A stretch of DNA of 64,000 bases from Hofstenia miamia (lineage: Eukaryota; Xenacoelomorpha; Acoela). The stretch lies in contig SCFE01000114.1 of NCBI GenBank assembly GCA_004352715.1, positions 1,445,233 to 1,509,232 of the forward strand, written 5' to 3'. Every line of letters begins with the position of its first letter. Position 1 is the first letter of the stretch. Below, in pieces: positions 1 to 12,310 of this stretch. The position numbers were made by a program, and so were the translations under genes. Under the pieces are notes generated by a model. The model was not told where the DNA came from. It saw only the letters and a program-made list of their open reading frames with translations, and searched no databases.

Positions 1-1
1 T

Positions 2-310
2 AAGATTAATTGCACAAACTATGATACCGCCAAGAAATTAATCACAAAATACCGCAAATCCGCTTTTGAGTCTAGGACTAGACTATACTTCAAACAGCTG
101 GATAAATCTAGCCAGAAAGGGAATTTTTTGAATAAAAGTATTGGAAAAACTAAAGGTTTATCTGTGAACGTTGAAGAAATTAAGTACGATAATAAAATAT
201 ATAAGAATAAGAAAGATATTGCAATTATTTTCAACAAAACTTTTGAAAAAATGGGTCAATTTAACTTTGAGCGTGAAAGTAACAATAGCCAACTTATTTT
301 CTTTCAATGA
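2..310 (+). pseudogene. Non-LTR retrotransposon (LINE) ORF2 fragment, linker between endonuclease and RT
   Basis: One frame is open from base 2 to a stop at 308-310 and runs in from outside the window. The peptide is lysine-rich. It carries a pattern typical of the segment between endonuclease and reverse transcriptase in CR1/Jockey-like LINEs: basic residues, then LYFKQLDK, then IGKTKGL, then a DIAIIFNKTFEKMG block (the usual 'iA..FN.fF..iG'). No RT motif follows; the frame stops and the downstream 600 bases are not readable as RT. I read it as a truncated, dead LINE copy. Family assignment within LINEs is inference. Confidence 0.5.
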
Positions 311-911
311 GAAATCTCATATATTTAAGAACTTTTAAATTTTTCCAATACCTACAGTTCAGGTAATGAGCGATCAAATTTCCATGAGAAAACAAATCCC
401 CTAAATATTTTGTTTTTTGAATATTACATATCGGGCTGCATCTGTTGAAACACATTTACAAATGTTTGTTCTAGTTCATTCTAATTTTAATGATGTATTA
501 TCTACTCTTTATCCTTGAGGTATATCCAAAGAAAAATCGCAATTAGTTAAAAACAATGACTTGCTTGTCTACTCCAATGAATTTCCACTATTGCAAATCA
601 TACCCATTGAGAAAATGCTCATAAGGCTGGCATCGATAGTAAATTCGCAAAGCATCGTGATTGTCCATACACGATTTTCAGCCGAATATTGTTGTACCAA
701 GATATATATTATGAAGACTACACAATGGTGAACAAAACGTATATACATATGCCCTAACCAGCATTTTACAAACCCGATTTTGTATTGGTCTATTATTTTA
801 GATATATTGGTCTTGCTAAAAAGTTTTTCCTAGTTATTAGGATTATATTTTTAGATGGCTACAAAATTGAATAAAATCTGCAGTTGACATCTAGCTGACT
901 TACACCAAGGT
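311..911. other. Intergenic, nothing recognised
   Basis: AT-rich sequence between the LINE fragment and the first assembly gap. No exon, repeat boundary or RNA gene could be supported. Confidence 0.4.
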
Positions 912-1911
912 NNNNNNNNNNNNNNNNNNNNNNNNNNNNNNNNNNNNNNNNNNNNNNNNNNNNNNNNNNNNNNNNNNNNNNNNNNNNNNNNNNNNNNNNN
1001 NNNNNNNNNNNNNNNNNNNNNNNNNNNNNNNNNNNNNNNNNNNNNNNNNNNNNNNNNNNNNNNNNNNNNNNNNNNNNNNNNNNNNNNNNNNNNNNNNNNN
1101 NNNNNNNNNNNNNNNNNNNNNNNNNNNNNNNNNNNNNNNNNNNNNNNNNNNNNNNNNNNNNNNNNNNNNNNNNNNNNNNNNNNNNNNNNNNNNNNNNNNN
1201 NNNNNNNNNNNNNNNNNNNNNNNNNNNNNNNNNNNNNNNNNNNNNNNNNNNNNNNNNNNNNNNNNNNNNNNNNNNNNNNNNNNNNNNNNNNNNNNNNNNN
1301 NNNNNNNNNNNNNNNNNNNNNNNNNNNNNNNNNNNNNNNNNNNNNNNNNNNNNNNNNNNNNNNNNNNNNNNNNNNNNNNNNNNNNNNNNNNNNNNNNNNN
1401 NNNNNNNNNNNNNNNNNNNNNNNNNNNNNNNNNNNNNNNNNNNNNNNNNNNNNNNNNNNNNNNNNNNNNNNNNNNNNNNNNNNNNNNNNNNNNNNNNNNN
1501 NNNNNNNNNNNNNNNNNNNNNNNNNNNNNNNNNNNNNNNNNNNNNNNNNNNNNNNNNNNNNNNNNNNNNNNNNNNNNNNNNNNNNNNNNNNNNNNNNNNN
1601 NNNNNNNNNNNNNNNNNNNNNNNNNNNNNNNNNNNNNNNNNNNNNNNNNNNNNNNNNNNNNNNNNNNNNNNNNNNNNNNNNNNNNNNNNNNNNNNNNNNN
1701 NNNNNNNNNNNNNNNNNNNNNNNNNNNNNNNNNNNNNNNNNNNNNNNNNNNNNNNNNNNNNNNNNNNNNNNNNNNNNNNNNNNNNNNNNNNNNNNNNNNN
1801 NNNNNNNNNNNNNNNNNNNNNNNNNNNNNNNNNNNNNNNNNNNNNNNNNNNNNNNNNNNNNNNNNNNNNNNNNNNNNNNNNNNNNNNNNNNNNNNNNNNN
1901 NNNNNNNNNNN
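912..1911. other. Assembly gap, exactly 1000 N
   Basis: A run of exactly 1000 N, so probably a fixed-size placeholder rather than a measured gap. Unlike the other long gaps it is not bordered by (TA)n. Confidence 0.95.
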
Positions 1912-1962
1912 AGTGTCCTCACTACCCACCTGTGTGATATGCTGTCATATGCCTTCCTGTAG

Positions 1963-2590
1963 TCTATTGTAGAGTCACTAAGGGATCTTGCCGTGCTTAT
2001 TTTTGTGATTATTTTGATTCTATTATTTCCTTACTATTTCATCCCCAGAATGACATAGCAGTGATGTAATTTTCTATTATAGTTTTGTTGTGCTATTTAA
2101 TTATTGTCCCCTCGATTAGGTTCTGTCTCACTTGCCCAAACTCATCCCCCCAAGTATGACGTCACAAAATATTAAGTACCGTTAGAGACGATTTCAGTGA
2201 AATTGTAATTATATATTTGAATAAATACAAGTAAATATATGTAAATATGTTCTTTAATAATAAATGTTGAGGTTCATCGTTTGCATTTAGTAAACATTTA
2301 GCAGTTCTTCGAAAATCTGTTTAGATTTAAAATAGAAATTTAATTATGTTCATTATTTTTGTAGTTTGTACTTTTTTGTAATAGGTAATAATTTTTTCAT
2401 GTTCATTCGTTATTTGTTTGCTAATTTTTTATTATATAACTGATAGATCTCCCGATCAGATTGTATTTGCTGTTTGTGCTGGCAGACTATTTTATTTCTT
2501 TTAGCAGTAATTGAGTCAGCTCTCTCATGTCACCCCTGAATTAAAAGCAGTTAAAAGTATATTACTCGAGGGGGACCAGGAATCTGGAAA
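1963..2590 (+). repeat. Interspersed repeat, LTR-like, relative of the inverted copy near 26.0 kb
   Basis: The block opening at 1963 shares TCTATTGTAGAGTC followed by a CT..GGG run with the minus strand at 26180-26160. Further along, both copies share TGTCCCCTCG (about 2105 here; inverted at about 26054-26063) and a TGACGTCA-like site. The shared order in opposite orientation marks a diverged interspersed repeat. A TG start at 1968 and the overall shape suggest an LTR, but no matching partner LTR, clear CA end or coding region is visible. The 3' limit is approximate. Confidence 0.35.
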
Positions 2591-5500
2591 AATCTTAATA
2601 ATGCATCACATTGGTTTGCTATTAACAAATACAATACAGAAATTTATATCATCCAGGTGTTAAACAAATCGCTAACGTTTCTGATTTTTATTTGATACTG
2701 GTACGCCTGCAGGCATATTATTACAAATTTTTTATTTACAAAATTAAGGAGCATTTCAAAAAGCAGATCCGACAGGATTTAAACCTGTAATTGGAAGTAC
2801 CCTCCTCTGATATAGGGACGACAAATGGTTCCTATGCCCAAATCGTGGACCACATTAGGTTACGGATATGGATACACATAGGCTATAATAAACTGGCTTT
2901 CAAACGCAGCAAGTACATGCACATAATTAGTACTCTGAGGCTAGCAGGAATGTATGGCAATTACATGCTATATATATATATCGGCTGAGATCTAAGAAAA
3001 CAAATGAGACTATATATTGAACTAGATAAAAAATCGTGAGACACGTAGGGCAGCACCGCACGAACAAGTTGGTGAACCACCCATGTTGGACATCGCTTCA
3101 GCGTGATGCCGTGTAAATTGGTTATCTTGCTTGGGATCTAAACAGTTACTAGTTACGAAAATTTACTACCAATGTTTTCTTACTTACCTGGAAGTAGTTA
3201 GAATCACTGTTACTTTATTTCATTTCCACTTAAACAACCTTCTGCCTTGTCATTAAGTTATATGGTGCTGTTCACATTATAGCTAACCCAGTGATTCTAC
3301 ACTATCCATGTCACTGCTAAGTTTGTCCTCCTTCTACAATTCTCCATCACTGCCTCGTCTATTAACGACTGATCTTTGCAATATCTCGCTTTTGTCCTGC
3401 ATCACATTTTTTCCTCTGGTATCAACCTATTCTGTTCTAAGTAACATATATATACATTGTGACATCAGTAGAGTGCACGGAGGTGCACGAACGTTAGAAC
3501 GAACACAAACTAATTCTCTAATTCACAGTGTACGTATGCCTTTTATACAATGTTTCTAATAATATTTACAAATACTAGCAAACACGACAATAGCGGACTG
3601 GAAAGTAACGAAAACTAGGTACCTGCCGCCTATATATATATGTATATATATATAAAGCATCATTACATATTTCAAAGGCATATAATGAGAAAAGTGTGAC
3701 GTTGTCATATAGGAATAGAACAAATTTTTCATTGTTTGTAACTATACACACGCACATTTTTAAACATTTGGCTAACACCGGTTTGTGATAAATATCAAAT
3801 TGAAAATATTCAAAGAAAGATTTATTTGCTTACAAAGGCTTCGGCAAATTTGACCGAATTTGTTTTTACAATTGAAGTCTAGTGAAAATTTTCGATATTA
3901 TAAAATTATATGAAGTCTTTCGAATAATTTCCATGAAAGGTTCAAATGCTACAGAAATTTAATTATTTAACTCATTTGAAATGACAATAAGCTTTCATGT
4001 TTTAGGGCATCCTTGTAGCTAAGCTAATATTATTGCCTAAGGAGATCAACATGCCTTCGCACACGGATGTTGATGAGGAATTTACACTCTCCTCAGTTAT
4101 AAAAAGACTGATATTGGTTTAAAAGGTTGGACCGTTTGTGAATATTTTGTCCAAGTCTATGGTCACAATTTCTGGTTAATGTGTTGAAAAATTACTACCT
4201 TTCGTATTTTTCTTATGAAAGTTTGTGATTTTTTGAAAAGGTTTTAAATTTTCTCAATACTCCATGTGCAGGTGTCAAAAAATCTTAGGCAAATGCGAGC
4301 GGCAACTATTTCAACTGTTTCTGTTTATGTAGTTGTAAGAAGGCAATCTTCAATCTTGTAGTGCACTTAGATTTTAGAGGCGTTAATTATTTCATGAGTT
4401 AGAAGACATTAAAATGTTTTCAAAATGACACTAATAATTGAACAAAAATTCCATGGCTGCTAAAGATTAATAATAAAACAAATATTTTAGCCACGTGTTG
4501 AAGAGAAGAAGCTAATGTCGAATCCTAATAAAATCAAGTTGTACCTGTTACCTGTGATAATCTAATATATCCCACAGATAGCGATTTGCAACAAATAACT
4601 TAATTCAAACGAAAATCAAAAAATACAGTAATTATAAATACATGCACATAGATTAGAAAAAAATGTGATGAAAGTAAAATTTAAATTTCGAAATATTCCA
4701 TTTGTATCATATGCTCTCGAAAACTCTATTATTATTAAATGTGTAAGGTCTAAAGTTTCATAGGACTGGCAGTATTGAGCCTAAGCCTTAACTAGCTAAC
4801 CTGCACTATAAGAGCCAATATTTTGAGAGTCTTACTTCTGTAAGATCCTCCCTTGATCCAATGTTTAAGAACTGTAATATGAAGATACATGAAATTGCGA
4901 TATAATACCAACTAAGATTTGAGTTATTGCATGCCCACGAAAGCTTCACAACTATATACATTTCCTTAAAAGTGTTGATATTGCAGTTCGAATTTTAACA
5001 TAACTTTATCATTTGAAAAAATAAATCATTAAAAAATCCTAACTGTAACTGCAAAATTTTCACAGAAATGCCCCAGATGAAATGCACCCTAAGCGGCCCT
5101 AAAACCGATAAATGAAAGGGATCGGTATTACTCAGAATGATATATAAGCAGCAGAATTAATAAATAATTTGTCTCAGCCACTTAAAATGATACCCTAACA
5201 TTTAGCCCTGCCATTAAAACAATTTCCCCAGTTTGTTGGATTTTAGTCTTGCTGCATTAATAATAATAAAATGCTTTCTTGGAAACTTCACCAGAATGCC
5301 TTGAGGGTGCGATCGCACCCAACGCACAACTTCTTTCTATGGCCCGCTATACATAATTCAATTCTATATTTTATTTCACCTAATCAAAATCTTTGATTGC
5401 ATGTAAAATTGAATTAATTGCAGATATTCGTCTATAATCAAAAGATAAAGTAATAAGGTAGAGCAAATAGATATATTTTCATCTTAAAAACATGTTTCAG

Positions 5501-5911
5501 GGACATTTTAAATACTGTCTAGGAAAATTATAATTGGGTGCTGAGAAATAGCATGACATAATACATAATTTTTAATTCACAATGAAAAAACAGTCATTAG
5601 AAAAGATAGTTTGTTTTCTTAACTTTCTAATAATTATTTCATTAGTTTTGAATTATAATATTTGTTGATTAGGAAGTGAGATGGTTTAAAAATTAATGAT
5701 CAATACTAGTAAAATTCTATTCAAATGAAGTTCATTGTAGTCAGCTGTAAAAGTTCTTTGATTTCAAATTAGTTTTAATTAATATTGTACAAATTGTTCC
5801 TCCTCAGTTTTAAATAATAACATTTGGTTCAGTTCAGGAAGTAATTATTTAATCAGTAAATAATAAATGTGACGTATAACAAAAGCTCTAATAACTTACA
5901 TTGGAACTTTG
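2591..5911. other. Intergenic, nothing gene-like
   Basis: AT-rich DNA with short chance reading frames (for example around 2790-2988 and 3308-3559) that lack codon bias, splice context or a recognisable domain. A short (TA)n/(TATG) tract lies at about 3631-3654. A tRNA-like T-arm near 2765-2795 was considered and rejected. Confidence 0.4.
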
Positions 5912-5919
5912 ATGGTAAG

Positions 5920-6162
5920 CAGTGGCGTACGCAGGGTGGGGGGACATGGTGGAATGTCCCCTCCCCGTCAGGTTTCCAAATTTGATTTTGACTGGATAAT
6001 CAAAATATTTTTCGTAAAAATTTGACAAATTTAAAATCTAGAATCGTGAAATGTATTTTTTAAGGTCTATTTTTTCAATATTTTCAAAAATTTTCGCGGG
6101 GCTTTGCTCCGCATTGGGTAATGAAGATGATGCCCCGTCAGAAAATCCTGGGTACGCCCCTG
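5920..6162. mobile_element. hAT-type MITE (243 bp) with perfect 8-bp target duplication
   Basis: The element starts CAGTGGCGTACGCAGGG and ends in GGGTACGCCCCTG, forming imperfect terminal inverted repeats of the widespread 'CAGTGGCGTA' hAT type. It is flanked by a perfect 8-bp direct duplication, ATGGTAAG, at 5912-5919 and 6163-6170, the target-site size made by hAT transposases. It has no coding capacity, so it was mobilised in trans. The intact duplication suggests a fairly young insertion. Confidence 0.9.
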
Positions 6163-6839
6163 ATGGTAAGTAATATCTTTCAAATACATTCGCACTTCAC
6201 AATTTCAAAAAAAGGTTTCCATCTCCGCATTTCAACCAGCATTATGTATTTGCAAGATAATTAAAAAGTGATAAATTCTGAATTCGTGAAAGTTTATGGT
6301 GATATACCAGAATGAGTAGCTCAGATTTTGAAAAAAAATATGACGCCATCAGATGTAGTTTTATATGCTGATTCCAAATCTATAAACAATTTTGTGAACC
6401 GCTCATTATTTCAAAATCTACAAACATTTTGAATGTAGCATCTACATTTTTATCAGCTAATCATTTTGCAGTATTCTTGTAACTTATGCATTGCAAATAG
6501 CTTCGACACTTTATTCTAGTTCGCATAGCTGGAATCATAAACTAAATTGCTATTTATATTTGATTATCCTTGTATGTGTTTTTTAAAACCTCAAATGATT
6601 GTTCATTAATACTAATTTGGTAAATTTGTAACTTCAAATCTTTTGGTTCTGAATAGCAATACGCAATGAAAAGCTTTTACAGTATAAGGATTAACTTAAT
6701 GTTCTTTAACAAATATTAAATAGCGTGGCAAATGATGTTTGCGTTTATTAAAATTTCACAAATATTTATTGGATTTAACATTTTGGCGGGTACATTTCAA
6801 ATTCTAAATTTTTCTGCAATTTTAAACATCATTTGCAGG

Positions 6840-7690
6840 TATGTCGCACTGGCGTGTTATTCAACTCAACCTCAAATGAAGAAGCAATTTTGTTTTCCAA
6901 GTACGAGGGCCTCTTGGTCACTAGCAGAAGATGTCATGGTGCTGGTTGTCATAGGCGGATGCCTACAATTTCGACTACTAATCACTTAATCATTCGGAAA
7001 TGATACCTCTTGCATTGTCTTAGATGCAAGCGCACATGCTCTGCCTGCACGGCACTTTTTTGTGAAGGTCAAGGTGGAGTTGAAGGTAGTTTTGAGGTGA
7101 TTTGGTACTGGATTTTGCAAGTTCCTGTCACACGAAATGCTGTCTTGGGAATCGGCAAATCTACAGCCGTGGATTGGTATAGCTTTTGTCAGGATGTTTT
7201 CTCCATGGGATGATGAGAGCTGATATCTGCCCACATATATATGGAGGTTTGGATCGCATTGTCGAAATGGATGAGAGTGTTATTGCTTGAGGAAATACCA
7301 TCGTGGCCGTTTAATTCCAGAAAAGTGGGTCTTTCGAATCTACGATGTTCCGGATTTTATGCTTTGTCAATGCAAGGAATCACCACACACTGGTGCCAAT
7401 CATTCAGAGAAGAGTTGCAGATGGTTCCATTATCTGTAGTGATACCTGAAGTACTAAAATCGAATCACCAATTACAATTTCCAGCATGGCACAGTCAACC
7501 ACTCTCATCACCTTGTTAATTCGGTTACTTGAGTCACTACTAACAGAGTAGCGTTTATGTGGTATAGAGCTAAGCAGATCTTTAAGTAGATGAATGGCAC
7601 TCAAACATATATGCTTCCTAGTCCCTTTAATGAATTCATGTTGAACGAATTGTTTGCACTGCCAGGCAGGCTTAAGCTTTTGCTTCTATC
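6840..7690 (+). pseudogene. Merlin/ISXO2-like DDE transposase remnant
   Basis: Read across several frames, this stretch carries the signature order of Merlin (IS1016/ISXO2-like) transposases. GIGKSTAVDWYSFCQDVF at 7148-7200 matches the family's 'GIS.NTVVDWY.FCR' helix. IVEMDES at about 7257-7277 contains the first catalytic Asp. A VADGSIICSD segment near 7420-7440 would hold the second Asp. NHSHHLVN, TNRVAFMW and MNGTQTYMLPS follow at about 7500-7620. The third acidic residue, normally Glu in 'TNRVE', is read as Ala. Frameshifts and stops break the frame throughout, so the copy is dead. Terminal repeats were not located. Confidence 0.75.
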
Positions 7691-9430
7691 AGCCACCTCT
7701 TTTCAAAGCTAGTTTCCAATTGGTTCTTTTCAGAGCCAATCAGCTAATCAAAACTAGTTATTATTTTAAGTGAATATTACATTGGTATTAAATGGTTATT
7801 CAGCTATTTTAGAATCATTTTAAGTACATTAATGACCATTGCGATATAATTGAGAAATATTCATTACAAAAATGTTGTAAAATTTGATTTACAATTTTAC
7901 CAAGCTAGTATTTATGAAAGACCATTTGAGGTTTTTAATAAACCCATACAATGATAAATAAAAGAAATAGTAATTTAATTTATTATACCAGTAATCCAAA
8001 TCACAATAAAGTATCGCAGATATCTGAAATGCATAAGTTACAAGAATGCTGCAAAATGATTACCTGATAAAAATGTATATGCTATATTTAAAATGTTAAT
8101 AACTCTTGATATAATGAACGCTTAACAAAATTTCTTACATATTTTGAATTCTTGTGTATGCCAATTTTTAGTTCATTTTAAATAAGCAGATATAAATATA
8201 GCAAGCTATATTAGCTATATTTACAGACAAATTAAATTTTCATCTACTCATTGCTTTCAAAACGAATAGAATTCTTTTTAGTAAAATGACTTAAAAAAGC
8301 TCCTTAGATTTAAATAAATGATTTTTCTATTCAGAAAATATTTGTACTTCACCATACTAAGACAAATATTTCCACTTGAACAATTAAATTATGATTTTTT
8401 CTGCTAAAAATGTTGCTTTAAAACTTAATTGTGTTACACATAATAATTATAATTTATGTTAATTTTAGAATTGTTGAGATAATGTGTTGCACGGACTTAG
8501 CGCAAAATCTAATATATTTAAATGTTTATTGGGTTGTCAGTGACAATTTAAATTTTTAGTTTATAAAACCAATAGCAATGTATTGCAAGAAAGCCTTCTC
8601 TTAAATTTTACAATTTTAAAATTTTAGATGTATTCACTTCCATGGGAAAATATAAATTCAACTATATATAAAATATATTGATTACTTGGAATAAATTAAT
8701 GTGGTTTCATATATTTATAATTTTTGCGAAGTAGATACATATTGCTTGCCAACATTTTCCAAAACATGCATATCTTTGCAAGATTTGTGTCAAAACCCAT
8801 ATATTTCCTAGTAGGCCTCTAAGAAATTCAAGGAAATGCTAAGAAATAGGAAATTCACTTTACAAAGAGGGTAATAAATAGAAAAAATTTGTTATTATTA
8901 AATTTATACAGTAACAGCAATCACCTGAACTGCTATGCAACGATATTTGATCGATATTATCCAGTCATTGGCCTCAAGATTAAAATATCAATTGAAATAC
9001 TGATTCAATTTACAAACCCTTTTTTACTGTTGAAGATACGATTTATAATCTTGAATTATTCCTACATTCATTTTTTCAACTTTTTCTCTAAAAGTGCATT
9101 GTAATTTTTATTTTTTTGGCACAATATTTAAATTTATTTCATAGGGATATTTAATAACTTTTAAGAATCCATTCTTCAACAATTTTCAATTATACTTTAT
9201 ATTACCAAGTGTAATTTTTCATAGATTTAAGTGATCAGAAATATTTTATTTTTCAAATATCAGAAATCATCAAAAATTTTGAATAGTTTTTCCTGATTTT
9301 AAATGATATTTGAACGTTATTTCTCTTTGATTTCTGTAAAATTGTGTTTATTCCCCATTTGCTTCTCCAAATTTAATTTTCTGGTTAACTGTTAATAAAC
9401 AAGATAAGTAGAAACAATGTGATAGAACAA
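7691..9430. other. Intergenic, very AT-rich, nothing recognised
   Basis: About 1.7 kb of low-complexity AT-rich DNA. No coding, RNA or transposon signature could be supported. Confidence 0.4.
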
Positions 9431-9439
9431 GTGATTGGA

Positions 9440-9625
9440 CGAATATTACCATTCACTTATTTGATCTAGGCCTATCCAATTTTTTATACCTCACTCAATA
9501 TTCTTTCTTATGTTGCTTACTTCGTCTTCAAAATTCAAATTATTATCGATTACTGCTCCCAAATAATTTTTTTGGTGATTCTTGAATAATGATGTTGCCT
9601 ATTTTAATTAAAATAAAGGTAGCTC
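9440..9625 (-). pseudogene. LINE reverse-transcriptase C-terminal fragment
   Basis: On the minus strand the peptide KNYLGAVIDNNLNFEDEVSN followed by IRKNIE matches the 'YLGV.ID..L.f..Hv..i.kki' motif just after the RT palm in many non-LTR retrotransposons. A stop follows IRKNIE, and upstream sequence is unreadable, so only a short relic survives. The call rests on this one motif. Confidence 0.5.
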
Positions 9626-9768
9626 TTACAATATTATATTTAAACAAATATTAAAAATGATAAAAATCTTTCGACATTTTCCTGTAAGGATAAATTATTA
9701 TATTGTAAAAAACATTATTTTAAGAGGTATTCGTTAAGTACTGATACTTGCGGTACTCTATGTTTTGT

Positions 9769-10160
9769 NNNNNNNNNNNNNNNNNNNNNNNNNNNNNNNN
9801 NNNNNNNNNNNNNNNNNNNNNNNNNNNNNNNNNNNNNNNNNNNNNNNNNNNNNNNNNNNNNNNNNNNNNNNNNNNNNNNNNNNNNNNNNNNNNNNNNNNN
9901 NNNNNNNNNNNNNNNNNNNNNNNNNNNNNNNNNNNNNNNNNNNNNNNNNNNNNNNNNNNNNNNNNNNNNNNNNNNNNNNNNNNNNNNNNNNNNNNNNNNN
10001 NNNNNNNNNNNNNNNNNNNNNNNNNNNNNNNNNNNNNNNNNNNNNNNNNNNNNNNNNNNNNNNNNNNNNNNNNNNNNNNNNNNNNNNNNNNNNNNNNNNN
10101 NNNNNNNNNNNNNNNNNNNNNNNNNNNNNNNNNNNNNNNNNNNNNNNNNNNNNNNNNNNN
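9769..10160. other. Assembly gap, 392 N
   Basis: Run of 392 N immediately followed by a (TA)n tract (10161-10192). The gap probably reflects an unsequenced or collapsed microsatellite. Confidence 0.95.

Positions 10161-10192
<32 letters not shown>
10161..10192. repeat. (TA)n microsatellite at gap edge
   Basis: Uninterrupted TA dinucleotides directly abutting the N run. Confidence 0.9.
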
Positions 10193-10196
<4 letters not shown>

Positions 10197-10657
10197 AATG
10201 GCATCGGGATTAAGCCAAATTTCCTATTCTTTAAATATTCCCATCGTCGCACTATTATCATTGCCACTAGCCGTCTCACATGAACAGTCACTTGGCTCCC
10301 GCGTCAATCCTCATGCTAGCTGACGTCATGCAGAGACATTTATTTTAGTTCTGTTGTTGGCAGGTGATTTTTACATTGTTTATGCTTTAGTTTAGTTCAT
10401 TATATAAATAGGGCAAACGTGTGTGCGATCATTAATAAAATTTTAGTTTCTGCCTAGCTCAGTCGTTATCACTCTTGTACTCATTAATAGATAATCATGA
10501 GCAGCTCAACTTGCTACGGAGTTGAGGGGGTTTCGTAACGGGGTCTAAACCTTACGCAAGCCCGTTCCTCTCTGGGGTCTAGCTGATCCAGTGAATTTCG
10601 TTCTATGCATTTGATGACTGCCAACTTGTATCACTTCGGCAGTAATTGCCACGTAAA
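10193..10657 (+). repeat. Unclassified repeat-like segment with promoter-like motifs
   Basis: The segment is less AT-rich than its surroundings. It contains TGACGTCA near 10321, a TATATAAATAGGG TATA-like box near 10401, and AATAAAA about 30 bases later, the compact order seen in LTR promoters. It runs directly into the interspersed repeat at 10658. No paired LTR or coding region was found, so the LTR reading is only a possibility. Confidence 0.25.
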
Positions 10658-10925
10658 TTCTCATATTCCCACTAATAGGCTTTTACGTGCTGACATGTTA
10701 GACCCTACGTATTCTCGATCTTTAGTAATTATGACACTGTTTCGCTGAAAGTGCTAATGCTGTTAACCCACTCTAACTATGCTCTAAATTTTGGTGTTTG
10801 GAATTTCTTTGCCTACTCGAGAGTAGATACTATGCCTTCAGAATGCTATAACTTTATTGTGCGATCTACTTACTCTATGGTTATGCTAAACCTGATGCTA
10901 CAATATATATATATACATGTATATA
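10658..10925 (+). repeat. Interspersed repeat family X, copy 1, ending in (TA)n
   Basis: Colinear with 30237-30520 in the same orientation. Shared blocks include GAAAGTGCTAATGCTGTTA, TGGAATTTCTTTGCCTACT, ATGCCTTCAGAATGC and CTCTATGGTTATGCTAAACC, in the same order and spacing. Both copies run out in (TA)n. No protein-coding similarity was recognised, so the family is probably a non-autonomous transposon tail. Confidence 0.8.
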
Positions 10926-10930
10926 TAATA

Positions 10931-11441
10931 TAAGAAATAAGTGTAAAGTTGCTTAAAAAGCGTTCTTTAATGTATCTGATTAAAATCATTTTTTTCATGA
11001 ACTAATTTAAATAATTTATTCGTCTCAAGTGCAATTTCCGTAGGTTTTTTAACTGATATGAAGGATACAATTATATAGTTTACATATTTACGTAATTTCT
11101 CCAATGAAAATCTTTGAAACCAACAAATATTACACAATTTATGTTAAAATGGGACACACTAATATATATATATATACATATAAAACTGGAAAACGTTTTT
11201 TCCTCTTTGCACTGCTACATAGGGTGATTGATAAGCACCTAGGAATATATATTGAACAAAAATAATGAAATTCTAAGCATAAATTAAAAAATAGGGTAAT
11301 CGGTTTCTTCTTGCAAAAAATTCTAAATTCATCTGCGTGTTAAAAGTTTTGCTCGTAAGAATAATTGCTACAGCTATGTCTAATTATGTGATGTCGGCCA
11401 CCGGAAGGAAATTCAGATGCAAAACGGCTACTCATTTTCTN

Positions 11442-11473
<32 letters not shown>

Positions 11474-11900
11474 CTTTTGGGTCGAAATAGTGTTGCGGCT
11501 TACTGAGTGAGATGCTGTGTGAGATGAGAGAAATGTTTCAAAAACTGAACATTGTCTGCAGCACATTAATATGTCTGCATGAATTTCACAATTCAGTCTG
11601 TTGCTAATCTTCTACAAATCCCACAATGTACTTTCTGTGGTTGATTGTTTTCATAGGCATCAACTGCATTGAAAATATTATGAAGCACTGCATATAAGGG
11701 TAATTTTAACTAATATTAAAATAATAAATGCAAATTATATGGCTAGGTATATTTACAAATATTTTGAATTCAACTTCAACGTTATTAAACAGTGAGGCAT
11801 TTTGTAATTCCAAGCATTGTAGATTTTTTCTCTAACAAAACACTATTTAAATCCAAGCACAAGAATTCACATCAGAGAATGCATGCATAAAATTTAATTT
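10931..11900. other. Intergenic 3' of gene A, with (TA)n tracts and one single-N join
   Basis: Contains short (TA)n runs at about 11161-11172 and 11442-11472. A single N at 11441 abuts the second run. Any 3' UTR of gene A would lie just below 11901; an AATAAA (minus strand, about 11899-11904) overlaps its stop codon. Confidence 0.4.
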
Positions 11901-12310
11901 TTATTGTGGAATGAAATCCCAGCAGTAGGCCATACTTTCTTGAAAATCGACAAGCTCTATTCTATTCAAATTGTTATTATCATATCTAAATGCCTTTGTA
12001 GGATAGCTTCTTGCTTTGATCACGAATCCAAAATTGCAATGCTCCCTAACCACCATAAAAGTAGAGTCATTTTTAGCTCCTGCTTCATAAAGTGAGAATG
12101 AGCTTGAAACCATTTTGAAACTTGAGTGACGCATAAAGCGATTGGTTTTAAAGGGCACTCTAAAAGATGTAGTACCATTACCTATGAGACCAGGAGATAC
12201 AACGAATATAAAAGGGTTTTCAGAATCTAGTGAAAAGTAATATGGGTCCTCAAATGTAACAGCTAAGTCACAGGAAGCAAGAGGCCGCAGTTCTCCTGAT
12301 CCATTCCAAC
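11901..12310 (-). CDS. Gene A exon 4: C-terminal AbfB/beta-trefoil-like domain
   Basis: The acceptor is AAATGTTTAG just above 12310; the exon begins GT TGG in phase 1, matching gene B exactly. An upstream ATG in the same frame is intronic. The exon encodes GWNGSGELRPLASC and about 120 further residues. Two repeats of the type 'SF.....N.fmRh.sfkmv' then 'F.v..' resemble AbfB (CBM42) beta-trefoil lobes: SFRVPFKTNRFMRHSSFKMV and GFVIKARSYPTKAFRYD. Blocks identical to gene B are ELRPLASCDLA and VSPGLIGNGTTSF. Three cysteines (LASC, EHC, AYC) are conserved in both paralogues. The TAA stop is at 11901-11903. Assignment to AbfB is inference from pattern; another beta-trefoil family is possible. Confidence 0.8.

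Noticed and set aside
859-1929. Long open frames spanning the N gaps (also 9748-10323, 41027-41431, 51680-52552, 59647-60398)
   Set aside because: They are open only because N codons are not stops; the readable ends are microsatellite or noncoding.
2764-2867. Possible tRNA on the minus strand
   Set aside because: A good T-arm (ACAGG-TTTAAAT-CCTGT), a 6/7 acceptor match and a T-run are present, but no convincing D-arm or anticodon stem, and the span is too long for a plain tRNA.
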